Of a stretch of DNA of 64,000 nt, positions 46,401 to 58,090 are shown piece by piece. A program made the position numbers and the translations under genes. This DNA comes from Toxonevra muliebris (lineage: Eukaryota > Arthropoda > Insecta > Diptera > Pallopteridae): positions 12,166,708-12,230,707 of the forward strand of contig OY829329.1 of assembly GCA_963691655.1 (NCBI GenBank), read 5' to 3'. Each line of letters starts with the position of its first letter. The first letter of the stretch is position 1. The notes below the pieces were generated by a model. That model ran no database searches. It had not been told where the DNA came from and worked only from the letters and a program-made list of their open reading frames with translations.

Positions 46401-46840
46401 ACTCTCCTACTCGTTTTTTATTGCTACTGCTATTGCTAAGCTATGTTTGTATATATGTTATACAATAAAAACTCATTCTCGTTTTTAGCTTTCTAAAAGT
46501 AGAAGACGAAATAAATAGAAAAAACAAATAAAACAAGAAAGAAAGTAGCACATAAAAAAAAAAAAAAAAAAACGAAAGAAAGAAAGAAAGTATCTAACGT
46601 AGAATTGATGAACGCTAACGTAGCGTTAGTAACACAAATGGACATGTCGAAGTGACGAGCTGACAAGCGCATACCTACTACATAGACACACTTGGAAACA
46701 AACAAACATAGAAAGTTATATGTTTCTACAGTATAGCAATTAGTTATAAATTGTTGTAAAATGAAATTTTGTAGAAAGGATAATGTGGAAAGACTACGAA
46801 CCCGTTTGTGATCCTGAGACTAAGCATTTTTTTTCCCCCC
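43401..46840. other. Microsatellite-rich unique DNA
   Basis: TATG/CATA tracts (44245-44280, 45277-45305), GT and CA runs, CTT triplets near 44515, a CCAACCAGCCA-rich patch at 45600-45690, GAA triplets near 46108. Frames such as 45942-46439 (165 codons) and 44310-44684 follow repeats and lack domains. No exon supported. Confidence 0.5.
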
Positions 46841-47612
46841 AAAAATCTGAGATATAGGAGATATCAGTACCTAACTGTAGTTTGATGAAGTTCACTTATC
46901 TAAGAGAATTGCCGGAATTTGTTTAAGAAAGTCTTTTTGAGAGCAAATCGCTGACGAACTAAAAACCTAAACTTTTTCTTTTTTTAAAATCAGCATTTCA
47001 CTTTCAAAAATAGTTTTTGAAAGCAGCTTGCACCAATTTTCTTGCAGATATCAATTCCGCCAAATTAGCGGACCATCCTAACCACTTTGGTATGTTGGTA
47101 TGTTATCTTAAACTGCAGTGTCAATGACCAAAAGCTGACAATCAACACTTACACTTTATACTCTCAAGAACATATGCAATTTTGGGACCCTGCTAATTCG
47201 GCTGCGATGTAACGACCAGCACTCGACTAATGTTTTTGTATCAGGTCGACACATACAGCCAACCAAACGTCGGGGATACAAATGAAAAATCGTTGTTTAT
47301 TTATCCTTAATACTTGGCCCGCCGAAATCGGAATAAAATTCTGTCAATAACCATATACTGCTAGCCCCCAAACTCCGAAATAATACCGAGACTACATTGA
47401 AGATACCTTATGGAAACCACTCCAAATAGCTCGTGAACTTGGGTTTTACTATAATCTTGAAAATAAGCTTTACATTGCTAAAAATCTAAGAAATTTCGAT
47501 ACCCTGCAGACACGACGGTAGCATTCAACACTTTACCGATTTCGATCTTACCAATCCTGTTTCAGTATTAAACCAACATTTATTGACAATCATCCAAGTA
47601 TCCCCGCAATTA

Positions 47613-48048
47613 GACCGACCTAATGTCTAGTGGATAGCGCACAAGGCTTTTACCCAGAAGATTGCGGGTTCGATGCCCGTCTTGGTCTGGTGGTTAATTC
47701 TCATAAACTTCTTCTATTCACAATCGATATGAAGTGAATGAGAAAGTGTACAATTATAAATCTGGATAGGCAATGGCAAAACCACCAAGTGATAACAAAT
47801 TGCCACACCGCCGCTTGGAACCAGTCTTAAACTCTAGGATCAAACAATCGCCACTGTGTTCTAGTGGCAGCATGGCAAACTCTTGTCTCTGGAGACCCGA
47901 GTTCGGTTCTCGACTAGGGTATGATTTCTTATCTATCTTCCTTTCTCTCATCCTTTCTTTCCTTCATAACTTGGGGCTTTGGTACAATAGATCTTATAAG
48001 TCGCAGTGCCTGACTTTCGGATCGTCCCATCTTTCTAATAATAATAAT
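47613..48048 (+). mobile_element. Dimeric tRNA-derived SINE, copy B
   Basis: A 436-bp copy: decayed tRNA-Glu-like head, spacer, second tRNA-like unit (about 47850-47922), pyrimidine tract, TGACTTTCGG segment and (AAT)n tail. Flanks CCCCGCAATTA (47602-47612) and CCCCGCAAATA (48049-48059) match at 10 of 11 positions, marking the insertion. Confidence 0.9.
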
Positions 48049-48274
48049 CCCCGCAAATAAGAAACCGAAGTTCGTTCACCTTATAATACTATGCCACCGT
48101 AACTCACCGTAAACTCAACTGTCAGATGCTGGTAGCCTAAGTCCTGAGGAAAACTGGGCCTGAATTTCTTATGGGGACCTATGTCATTTAATATTTCCAA
48201 CTAGTTCGTGAACTTGGGTTTTATTTACTGCAAAGAACCTAAGAAATTTCGGTTTCCTAACCAAAACGATACAG

Positions 48275-49200
48275 AAAAAGAAAGGAAGAAGCATCAAAAG
48301 CCTTTATTCCGTTAGTGTGAGTCTTAAACCTAACACAAAACCTGCTCGATGTCCGACGGTGCTCCAACTAGGTTCACCGTTAAGTATTTAGTTTAGCTGG
48401 CGTCAGCTATCATAGGCTAGAAAACTGTTTCTTTAGTCTGTTCGAAGACAAATCCATATATTAATCAGTTCACTATTATTTGGATCCGCCTTTGTCCTGT
48501 CAGAAGATATTCGCCCCATTGTATCTTCCCTGTCGTTTGTCCTGCTGAAGTTTGGCAGATCAATCTCTTTTGTCTAACAGTCAGTAATTCGGCTCTGCAT
48601 GGAAGTCGTGCTGCTATTAAGTGGCAATATATCTCAGTGCATGTGTTGCCGTTCGTTGAGTCTCACTCTCTTCGCCCTATCTTAATTCTGCAACGCTCTC
48701 CAATTGTCGTCGCCATCGCTAGCTACTTCCACTAAATTGCCTACCGATGAAATTACCGCATATGCTGTTCTCAGCGCTTCTCGTTCAGGGTCAAATCTGG
48801 GGCAGTCAAATAATATGTGCCTCGCCCGTCTCTTCCACTCAATAAACTAGGAAATTTTGGGTCATCTACTATACAATACTTGTGGAGATAGCTTCTGTAG
48901 CAGCCATGGCCAATAAGTACTTGTGTGGCATTATAGTTAAGTTGGTGTCTACATTTTCAAGCTAAAAATCAAGTCATATGTCCACCTACTCTTTGGTAAC
49001 TGATCCCATTTTTTCTGCCATTCTTCCATCCCCTGCAACCGATACTCTTGCATCTTTTCTCTGATAGGTTTTGATGCATCCGCGTATAAACGTTTAAGTT
49101 CAGTTGCTTTGGTGATTATTGGCATCTTGTAAGCGAGCACGCAGATAGCGTCATAGAAAATTGTGCGCAGCGGCTGAATGAATCTTTAATTTGTCTAAGT
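48275..49200 (-). pseudogene. R1-like non-LTR retrotransposon 3' fragment
   Basis: On the minus strand, 49140-48949 reads ATELKRLYADASKPIREKMQ and, a little on, EEWQKKWDQLPKSRWTYDLI. A shifted frame at about 48840-48680 then gives ARHILFDCPRFDPEREALR. The order W..KW, RWTYDLI, then a His-Cys region with CPRF is typical of the C-terminal part of R1-clade ORF2. The rest is 3' UTR-like. Stops and frameshifts make it inactive. It lies within the 310-bp array; exact ends uncertain. Confidence 0.8.
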
Positions 49201-49623
49201 TTACCTCAACACACAAGTAGAGCAGAAATACGAGTTAGACTCTGGCAGCCCAAACCACAAAACAATACTGATGTGGGATAGTAAATTTCTTTTGGGAGGT
49301 TATACCATGTAATCTCTGAACTTGAGCTTAGTTTTACTTCCTAAAATAGGTTTTACAATACCAAGAACCTAAGAAACCCTAGACCTTGCTAACCCGACGG
49401 TGACATTCAACTTTGTACTGATGCATTATTAAAAGACAACTGTCTCGATCTTATCGTTCCCATTTTAACTTTCTGGAGTATCTGTACAACTGAAAAACCA
49501 ACGCTCGTTCACTTTGCTATACTAAAACTGTAGAAATTTGGCTGCCAATGTGTGGATACCAGGAGCCTAAACCTTGAAGTGGATTGAAACGTAAATTTCT
49601 TATGATGAACTAATATATGGCTT

Positions 49624-50483
49624 AGGAAAGTCAGGAATAATATTTTCTCAGATCGGTTAAATTTGTCCTGTGTTCTACAGTTGGGAAAATATGTGTCCGT
49701 CTACCAGGCAGAGATGCTGGGTTTAGTGCATGCACTAGACCACTTTATTGAGAATCAAGTCAATGGCAAGGGGATCGTTATTGCCTTTGACAATCAGTCA
49801 GTGATTAAGAGGACAGATATAACCTCCAGGTTGGCCATGTAGTGTGTCCAAAAACTCAGTGAGTGCACTCGTGTAAACGAGCTTACATTGATGAAGGCGA
49901 GGGGACATTCAGGCATAGGGCAAAATGAAGCTGCTGATCTTTTGGCTTAAAAAGATTCAAAAGATGAATTTTATGGACCAGAACCATGCATCGCCATTGA
50001 CTATTGGTGGAGATCCTGTTAAAACAGAGGATAACCTCTGAACATCGTAAAATATGGGAAGAGGCCACTGACTGCATGAAGTGGTCGTGCAGTGAGTTAG
50101 CCAAAGTCGTCGGACTAAGCGGAAAGACTTTGAGCTGGCAAACAGCTCTGACTACGGGTCACGGTCCCTTTAGGTATCACCTCAAGAAGATGAAACTTGT
50201 TGAGGATGACACCTGTTGGTTGTGTCTGGAAGAGCTGGAAACATCGGCGCACTTATTGGCAGTAAGTGTTGGCGAACAGAACGTTGACAACCTTAGGTCA
50301 TCGAAACGTTGATGAGTCTGAGATTGGCCACCTGGCCTATAAGAATATACTTGCGTTGACGCAGGATGCCAATACTCGGAGAATGCTCGTTTACGAGTGC
50401 TTAGAGTAGAGGCATTAGGCAGTAGGGGACGAAAAAGGATCCGTCTGGGTCTGGTTCGGCTAATCCCCGAACTAATAATAATA
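49624..50483 (+). pseudogene. 5'-truncated non-LTR retrotransposon with (AAT)n tail
   Basis: Frames encode RNase H pieces: YQAEMLGLVHALDHFIENQV at about 49699, then AFDNQSVIKR and ARGHSGIGQNEAADLLA near 49925. They are followed by RKIWEEATDCMKWSCSELAK, LTTGHGPFRYHLKKMKL and DDTCWLCLEELETSAHLLA (Cys-Cys-His region). It ends ACTAATAATAATAAT. Target duplications ATATATGGCTT (49613-49623) and ATACATGGCTT (50484-50494) match at 10 of 11 positions, so this 860-bp piece was inserted already truncated. Stops and shifts show it is dead. Confidence 0.9.
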
Positions 50484-50730
50484 ATACATGGCTTGGCTCT
50501 CTAACCAGCTTATAAATTTGGCCTTTGATTAACTCCAGCAATTTTTGCTAGATCACTCTACTGCAACTTTTGTTTCTCTTTTGAAGGAACGAAAATACGA
50601 GGTTTATGCCGCCAACTTCTGGATTTGATAGCGAGATTAGATATCTCGTTGAAATAAACTTTAACTTTTGTTAATCCTAGAACTTGAAACTCGAGAAGTC
50701 GGTAGTTGAAGTAGCCGAGAAGTCGGCTAC

Positions 50731-53700
50731 TTCGATTTGGTTCATAATAAAATTGTTTAAATTCTTATTCGCCGAAACACAGTAACGCGCAGTTGTGAAC
50801 TTCGAATTTCTGATTTCATAAATTGCTTTCTGGATTAGATACACTTGTTACACTGTGCAACAATCCGTCCATACATTCAAGCGAGCTATTGAATTGTTTT
50901 TACAGATATCGTTCGTTTTGGAAACTTAGATGTAGGTATGTACGTTTCGTAATGTTTCATCTAATTTTGATGACGTTTTCTTCTTCTTCTGATGGCGACG
51001 ACGACGACGACCCACCCACCTACATGGCATGACACATCGCAAATACACACAGAAAACACACCAATCCATCCATCTATCCACCTACTAGAACTCGCACAAA
51101 CGATTCATCTTCTTTTCTGCTACTCGGTTGGTTTTTTTTTTTTTTGTTTTTATTATTTCGGTTGAATGTTTTTAGGATTTCTACTTTTATCTTTGGCTGA
51201 ACAACGAACGCTCTAAGCTCACTGCACAATCATTTGCCAAACTCTCATACATAAATATGGAATGGGCGAAAGGAATCAAACAAGAGCTGAGATGAAGATG
51301 GAAGGTTTGGCAAATGAAGCACAAAGTCTTTGAGGCATCATCATGAATTTATGTATGTATGTTTGAATGTAAGGCACAGGGAAAAATGAAAGAAGGAGAA
51401 GAAAAAAAAAAAAAAGTTTCCGGTTGCGCAGCAATTGGTTTCCTTCTTCTGCTGCATAGAATAATATCAGCAGAATCAGAGTCCTCAAATTCAGACTCGC
51501 ATAAGTTGGAACGAACAAACAAAAAACACAAAAAAAAACAAAGAAAGCAAAACGGACGGAAACTATGGACGATATCGATGCTCCTTACTACTTACAGCTT
51601 GCTGAGAACTAAGGCAAATACAACGAAAAAAAAGAAAAAGAAAACGGGTAAAACAGGCAAAAAAAGAAGAAGAAACTTTGGACACAAGAAAACTCAAACT
51701 GAAACTCGTTACAAGAAACATGGTACACAAAAACAACAACAACATGCCATGGCAAGAACCAGCATAACAGCCAAGCCAAAGCAAATCAAATAAACTTACA
51801 GTAAGTATGCAACATGGAATGAGAATAAAAGAAGCAAAACTGTATAATCCTTGTTGAGACTTTCTAAACGTCGTAATGAATGAAGAAATAAAAGCGTATA
51901 TAACAACAACAACAACAACAATCGACCAAACGTATGGTCTGCAATTTCTGCCAAGGACTTCTAACTACTCCTCGCACTAACAAAAAAAAAAAAAACATAT
52001 ATATATATATATACATGTAACTCGTAAAAACTTCACGAGCCAAAGCAACAACACAAGACAAGCAAAACGGTGTGGGCAAGGCAAATGATGAGGGCGCAAG
52101 GACGTTAGGACAACGTTGTACGAAAGCTTAGATCGACAAATTTTTATTTCATATTTATGTAGGCGATGGCCGAAGGAGCTGGATGGGGGTGGGGGGGGGG
52201 GGAGTGCTTGGGGTATCTGATAAACGGATGTAGGAATTGCTACTGCAATAAAGTATAAAAATTGTGGAGGTAGTTGTAACACAAGCCAACTTAATATTTT
52301 CTTCTACTACGGCTACTAGTATTTGGATATTAGGACTATCGACATGCTATCTATTCGCATGCCCCCGCTTTGGCTCATTCATCTCTACGTCGTTTCTTTA
52401 CTGCCTTCATCGCCCGTCATCACAATTGATTGCCATCTTCACCCATCTACTAACTAGTGTCGCCATAGTTATCGTTTTGCTTAGGCAAGTTGAAGAAGAT
52501 TGGGTGTCATCCCAGCCGCCGTTGTCGTTGAGCTTGGCGTTGGCATTTCATTTCTCGACGACGTTGGAGAATTATATCCCCCCCGTTTAGTTTTTGTGCT
52601 CATCTCATCAATTTTACTCCCTCCGCCCCCCCCCCTTCCCCTCTCCCACTTCAATTCAACACACTTCGATATACATTGCACATCAGTAGAGTTTAAGTTT
52701 TCTTCTATGGTTTTTGCGATTTCACCGAGTACAAGAGTTTAACAGTCCGGCGTGGCGCACCCATTTCATTCCTTGTACTGTACATTTAATCAAAATACAT
52801 TTTCTTACGCCAGTCATCATCATCATCAGCAGCAACAACAACAACAATATGAACAGTAACAACAACATCAAGAATAGCAATATACCCTAACGTTGGTTGC
52901 TTAGAGCTTAGTTGTTGGCACGAATCATCATCGTCGTAGTCGTCGACTTTCAAGGCAATAGTAACTTCATCACCAACACCACCACCAACAGCCAAGCAAT
53001 CTAGCCAGCAACAGCCAAGCAAAGCTTTAGCATCCGTATTGAATGAGGTAACCCCACCTACACTCAAACCGACAGCAAAAACCTAATGCCGTGTGCTGCT
53101 GCTGCTGGTGCTTTTCCCCGTTAGCTCATCGTTTTAGGTTAGCTAGCGAAGAACACAAAAATATTGCAGGGTTTTCATTTCAGAATTTTTTCTTTTTATT
53201 TTTTTTTATTTTTTTTTTTTGATTCGTAAAATGTTGCTTGCAATTTTTTCTCATTGCTCTCGTCGCTCATCTTTTCTTTCACGCTGATGCCTTCTACACT
53301 CATTTACGCGAGAGGAGCAAGCAAATTCCATTCATCCCATGAGCCCAGCGAGCACAGCAGTCAGGCAAAAACTCGGGATTGGGTTTGTGTGACTGTGTGC
53401 TGGCATAACCCTTCATGGGTTGGCTAAGTGGGAGATGATGCCATGATGTACCCTTCTTTTGCTATGAAGGTTTGGGGTCGGTTGCCTTTTTGTAGCTGTT
53501 GCTGTTGAGTCGAGATTTTGTTATGCCAAACCGAAATGTTGTAGACGTTTTGCTGCTGCTCGCTGTTCATACCGTTCCCTTGTATTAAAAACTTTCCAAC
53601 ATTTCGTGTGCTCATCGTTGATGGCTGGCATCTCGTCTACTTTGCCCTCCAATTTTAGCTGGCTGTTGTTACTTTATTCTAACATAGGATACCGCAGTCG

Positions 53701-55339
53701 TTTGCCGCTAGCCTCTCGCCATTTGACAGAGAGGTACATATGAAATGAACGTGGTAATTTTTAGCTTGGCAGTTAGTACCATTGCCGGCGGATCCTTAAT
53801 TTCTTCTTCATTGCCAAATACTACAGAGTCTCGGTTGTATGTATGTGCTGGTGGGAGCCTGCTGCCTGGTTATAACAAGGATACTGTACATATGTGTAAG
53901 TAGATATGGCTGGTTGTTACTGGTACATCCATTTTCGCTGCGTCCGACTCTGAGTCGACTGCAGTCAAAAGTTTGTCTTGCGTTGTTATTTTTTTTTTTC
54001 GTTTTTACTGGATTTTTTTCTGTTACCATTGTCGTCGTCATCGTCGTTCTGGTTGCCGCTTGTTGTATGCTCTCTAACGAGTATGTTATTTCTTTTATGT
54101 TCTATTTTTGTTTTCGTTTTTTTCTTTTTTCATTTGATACTCTGCTGTATGTGTCCTGTATGAGGACGTCTATTGCATTGCCGCCGTCGCCATCGTTGAT
54201 GACTAGACTAAGCCAAAGTTGCTTGGTGGCATAGCATGTTGCTAGGGTAGCAAGCAGTAACAGCATCAAAAACTCATGCGGTTGGTTCACACACAGCATA
54301 CGAATACTATATCCTTGTATACAACAAATAAAAAAGATCTACAACTGATTGCTATAACCCTACGCTGTTTAAAAATCCTTTTGTTTTTGCTTTCGCTACC
54401 CTCTTCAAAAGAATTTTTCGTAAAAAAAAAAAATAAACAAAAATAAAATATTATTCTTTCCTCACCCTTTCCTCATCCTCATCTCTTCACCCCACCCTGC
54501 GCTGCTCTATACTGCTATACACAAAGACAAAGTTCATTTCTATGCACGCTCATTTGTCTTTACTTATCCAACTCGTACAACCCGCTACCCACCCACTCGT
54601 TCACTCATCTACTTGTACATCTACTCTCTAGCAATAAACTATGGGTAGTAGCTACTACAACTCAAAAATGTTCTTTGAACTGACCGTCCGTGACAGTCGT
54701 CGTAGTCGGCGACGTCGTCGTTGTTGTTCTTGTTTCATTGCTCATATAAAACTTTAGCTATGAGTGTTTGAGATAAAAATTCATACTTTTCTGTTACATG
54801 CTCACTGTCTTTTTCTTTTTTTTTTCCTTTTTTTTTTTTGGTAATACTTTTGTTTTTTTTTTCGTTTATTTTTTAAGTTGAAAAAATTTCCATTTTTGTA
54901 GAAAAAAAAATTTTTTTTTGTTGAAGGTTTAGTTAATATAAAAGTCCTAACTTTAAACAACTCAGGATTAACTGGAATTTGTTTATCAATTGAACTTCTC
55001 TGTCTGTCGACTCGAGGTAGTTCGTTCCGCTTCGCTTGCTCGGATTATTAATTTTTTGTCGGCTCGAAACAATTCGTTCCGATAAGAGCTTGAACATACT
55101 TGAGCTCCCGAATACTGGTATTAGAAATCGTGGATCCAGGGGGCGGGATCAAAAAAAAAAACCTTATTTTTCGACACTTGAATCGTGATTCCCGAAAAAA
55201 ACACGCGTTCTTTGAAATATTAATAATTTTATTGCCTTTATAACAATCAGGTTACAGCATCTTCAGTTAATGTCGGTCTAAAGAGGGGAGAGGAGGGGAG
55301 TTAAGCGACAAAGGCCACTCCCTACCCTCTCCCCACTTT
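50731..55339. other. Microsatellite-rich unique DNA
   Basis: CAA, GAC, CATCAT and GTTGTT triplets, A and T runs (for example 53190-53220 and 54810-54920), TA tract at 52000-52014, and a G run near 52185-52201. Frames such as 51359-51793 and 53839-54234 are low-complexity. A 63-codon minus-strand frame at 53424-53615 with Gln runs is the least repeat-like, but has no clear splice sites or domain. No exon called. Confidence 0.5.
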
Positions 55340-56010
55340 TTTTATTTCTTTAAATACGAGGTGGAAGCATCAAAAGCCTGTGAATGTAGCCATGAGTGTG
55401 AGACTTTAACACACTAAACCACCTTGCTGTCCGGACGGTTAGCCCTCCTGAAACACCGACAGTACTACGTCAGGAGACCGTCATTCTGTCAATGGTCATT
55501 TATATTATTTTTCTTCTAGTTAAAACGACACGGTTGTCGCTGTTTTGTCTGCCCTTTTTGCTGACCCTGTCGCTGACGTAACCCTTGGCCTGATCCGCTT
55601 TTCGTAGCCTAATAATCACCGTTATAGCAAAGTAGCATCCTACCTTCAAGTTTTGCCTCGATTCGCACATACTATCTACTATATTGGTCGTCGTTGGTGT
55701 CCATCCAGTAGCTTCCGTAAGCTCGGCGCGCTCTTCGTCAAAAACGGCTGCATATACATAGTACATGCATGGCGGTTTCCTCTACAATGCAGCTTAAGCA
55801 ATTCGGGTCATCTGCTAGTTTGAATCGGTGGAAAAAATGCTGAAAGCATCAATGCACTTTATCTGATTCCTCCCATCGTTTTTGCCACTCATTCATGGAT
55901 TTCGGCCGTTGCAATTTTTTACGCTTCAAAGATGGTTTAGCGCCTTGTGTGGTGTATAGGCGCTGTATTTCTGGTGCCCTGATGTCAAACGACATCTAAA
56001 TAGCCAGAAA
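55340..56010 (-). pseudogene. R1-like non-LTR retrotransposon 3' fragment
   Basis: The minus strand from 55995 reads APEIQRLYTTQGAKPSLKRK and MNEWQKRWEES, then DPNCLSCIVEETAMHVLCIC, a C-x2-C...H...C region, and in another frame DEERAELTEATGWTP (55724-55680). It has the same architecture as 48275-49200, but the two are different copies or families. The 3' flank has GTGTGAGACTTTAAC. Stops and a frameshift; inactive. Confidence 0.8.
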
Positions 56011-56440
56011 TAGCGCTCGCAACATCGTCAGTCACTGTTCTGTACACACATTAGTTTTCTTTTCTGTTCGCAAACTTACTCGGTTACAACTTTGAATGAA
56101 TTTCAGCTCTCAAAATATGTAGATTGACCTACCGAGCTAAAAAACATTTCTTTCTTTGTCGATGCAAGATATTTCATTAAATTTCCTTATTGGCGTACTA
56201 TTTACAGTTAAGACTTTAAGAAGGATGATTTTTGTTAATTTACTTTGTGAAAAATTTGCCAGATCGTTGCGTGATTGCTTTCGTCAAACTTTCTTATTCT
56301 GTTCACCGGAATGATTTGAATTGGTTTCCTTTTCCTGTCTTCCTGGGATCCTTAGGGTTTCTACACTCTTCATGAATAATTGTCTATATCTTCGCAAACT
56401 CTTATCTAATCTGCATTACTTTCATCCAGAGTTGGGTAGT
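56011..56440. other. No feature recognised
   Basis: AT-rich DNA, no gene seen. Confidence 0.45.
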
Positions 56441-56900
56441 AATGATTCCTTTAGGAATTAAATTCCATATCCATTCCAATTACAAGGAATTGTAATTGGT
56501 ACTTCAATGTTTTCAATTCCTTAGTAATAGAATTGATAAAACTTTCAATTCCATTACGAGGAATTATAATCGGTAATTACAATTTTTAATTACTTTAATG
56601 TTTTCAATTTTTTAGTAATGGAGTTGATAAAACTTTCAATTCCATTACAAGGAATTGTAATCGATAATTAAAATTTTTAAATTCCTAGGTAATGGAAATG
56701 AAAAAATTTTCGATTCCATTACAAGGAATTATATTTTGTAATTAAAAAAAATATATAAATTCCTTAAAGGAATTGAAAATGTAATTGAAATGAAAGGAAT
56801 TTAATATTTAAGTGTAATTAATTACTTTCTTGGAAAAAAATTCCAATTTAGTAGGAGTGATTCGTGATTCCTAAAAAGTAATTGATTCCCTTTAAGTTCA
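56441..56900. repeat. AATT-rich diverged satellite, unit about 75-91 bp
   Basis: The block TTCAATTCCATTACAAGGAAT with variants, and AATTCCTTAGTAATGG-type blocks (56515, 56606, 56680), recur. Spacings are 91 and 74 bp. Each unit contains the near-palindrome ATTCCATTACAAGGAATTGTAAT. The last part is more scrambled. Confidence 0.75.
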
Positions 56901-57182
56901 ATTCCAAAAAAGAAAAAAAAAAAATTTTTTTTCGGAAAACATTGTAAAATGCTAAAATAAGCCGTTACGAGAAAATCCGTATAAAATGCGGGTAACTTCT
57001 CTCATGTTATTGATTGCTTTCTGAAGCATGGAGCGTCTCTAGAGGTTTTCAACTTGCCTATATTGTTTGATGTCTCTTGAGTTTCAGTCATTTTACCAGT
57101 AGAAATTATCAGCTTAAGTACTTCGCTTAGTATAAGACCATGAACTATAAGTAACTAATGCCACCAGCAACCGACTCTCCCC
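56901..57182. other. Old repeat flank
   Basis: TTTGATGTCTCTTGAGTTTCAGTCATTTT-like sequence near 57066 has a diverged counterpart after the SINE near 57664, suggesting a local duplication of about 150 bp once the SINE is removed. Confidence 0.35.
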
Positions 57183-57195
57183 AATTAACTTATAT

Positions 57196-57616
57196 TTTAT
57201 TATTATTATTTGAAGGAAGGACGACTCGAAAGTCAGGCACTGCGACCCAAGAAAGAAAGAAAGAAAGGAAGGGAGAAAGAAAGATAGATAAGAAACATAC
57301 CCAAGCCGAGAATCGAACTCGGATCTCCAGAAACAAGAGTCTGGCACTCTTCCACTAGACCGCAGTGGCGATGGTAGGACCTACAGTTTAACGCCGATTC
57401 CGAACGGCTATGTGGCAATTTTTTATCAGCTCGGTGGTTTTGCCATTACCAACCAAGGTGTGTACTTGTACACATTCTTATAATTCTCATCCACTTCATA
57501 TCGATAGTGAATATAAGAAGTTTATGAGAATTAACCACCAGACCAAGACGGGAATCGAACCCGCAACCTTCTGAATGAAAGTCTAGTGCACTATCCACTA
57601 GACTATCGAGGTCGTC
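57196..57616 (-). mobile_element. Dimeric tRNA-derived SINE, copy C, with perfect duplication
   Basis: A 421-bp copy on the minus strand: 5' end GACGACCTCGATAG at 57616, tRNA-Glu-like head with clean A- and B-boxes, spacer, second tRNA-like unit (about 57370-57300), purine-rich tract on the + strand (57244-57292), TGACTTTCGAGTCGTCC segment and (AAT)n tail. A perfect 13-bp target-site duplication AATTAACTTATAT (57183-57195 and 57617-57629) proves that both tRNA-like units moved together as one retroposon. Confidence 0.95.
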
Positions 57617-57629
57617 AATTAACTTATAT

Positions 57630-58090
57630 CAGTTTTAAGCAAATATTCAACGATCATACATTGTTCGATTGCTTTTGAGTTCCAAGCACTTTCCCAGTGA
57701 TTATTTTCAACTTCCTATTGAAAATTTGCTCAGTATTGAGACGATTAGGACGACGGAAAATTATTTGAGACCGATACCGTTCCAAAGCGGTTTTAGGGAG
57801 ATTCTAATGATACCCGTAATTCTGTCTGTCCATTTTCTGTTTCTTTGTCTGGTTTCAATTAATATTAGTGCTTCATTGATCTAAATATTAGTCTATACTC
57901 TTAAGGTCATATACTCTTGAATGAGTTCTCGACTGCTGATCAGTACAAATATGACATAATCTAACAGATTGCTATTTGTATTCAACCACACACTTTCTGG
58001 TTATTCTTCAATATTTAATAATATTTTCTGAAGCATAAATAAAAGGAAAGAGTCTAAAAGTTCGAACTTTCGTTAATGAAAACAAAGATT
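57630..58090. other. No gene recognised
   Basis: AT-rich DNA with a weak internal similarity to 57066-57130. Confidence 0.4.

Larger units (their letters stand above)
46841..50730. repeat. Diverged tandem array, about 310-bp unit, broken by insertions
   Basis: Landmarks recur in order. CTTATGG-type motifs lie at about 47407, 48167 and 49597, with a TTTCTTTTGGG variant at 49286. TCGTGAACTTGGGTTTTA lies at 47431 and 48205, with CTCTGAACTTGAGCTTAG at 49314. AAGAACCTAAGAAA-like blocks follow at about 47485, 48233 and 49360, and CGACGGTAGCATTCAAC at 47514 is matched at 49400. Removing the SINE (436 bp plus duplication) from the first interval gives about 313 bp, matching the uninterrupted 311 bp between 49286 and 49597. 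The array predates the SINE, R1-like and LINE insertions inside it. Confidence 0.6.

Noticed and set aside
53424..53615. 63-codon minus-strand frame with Gln runs, the least repetitive small frame
   Set aside because: No splice sites in register, no start context and no recognisable family; listed only within the regional note.
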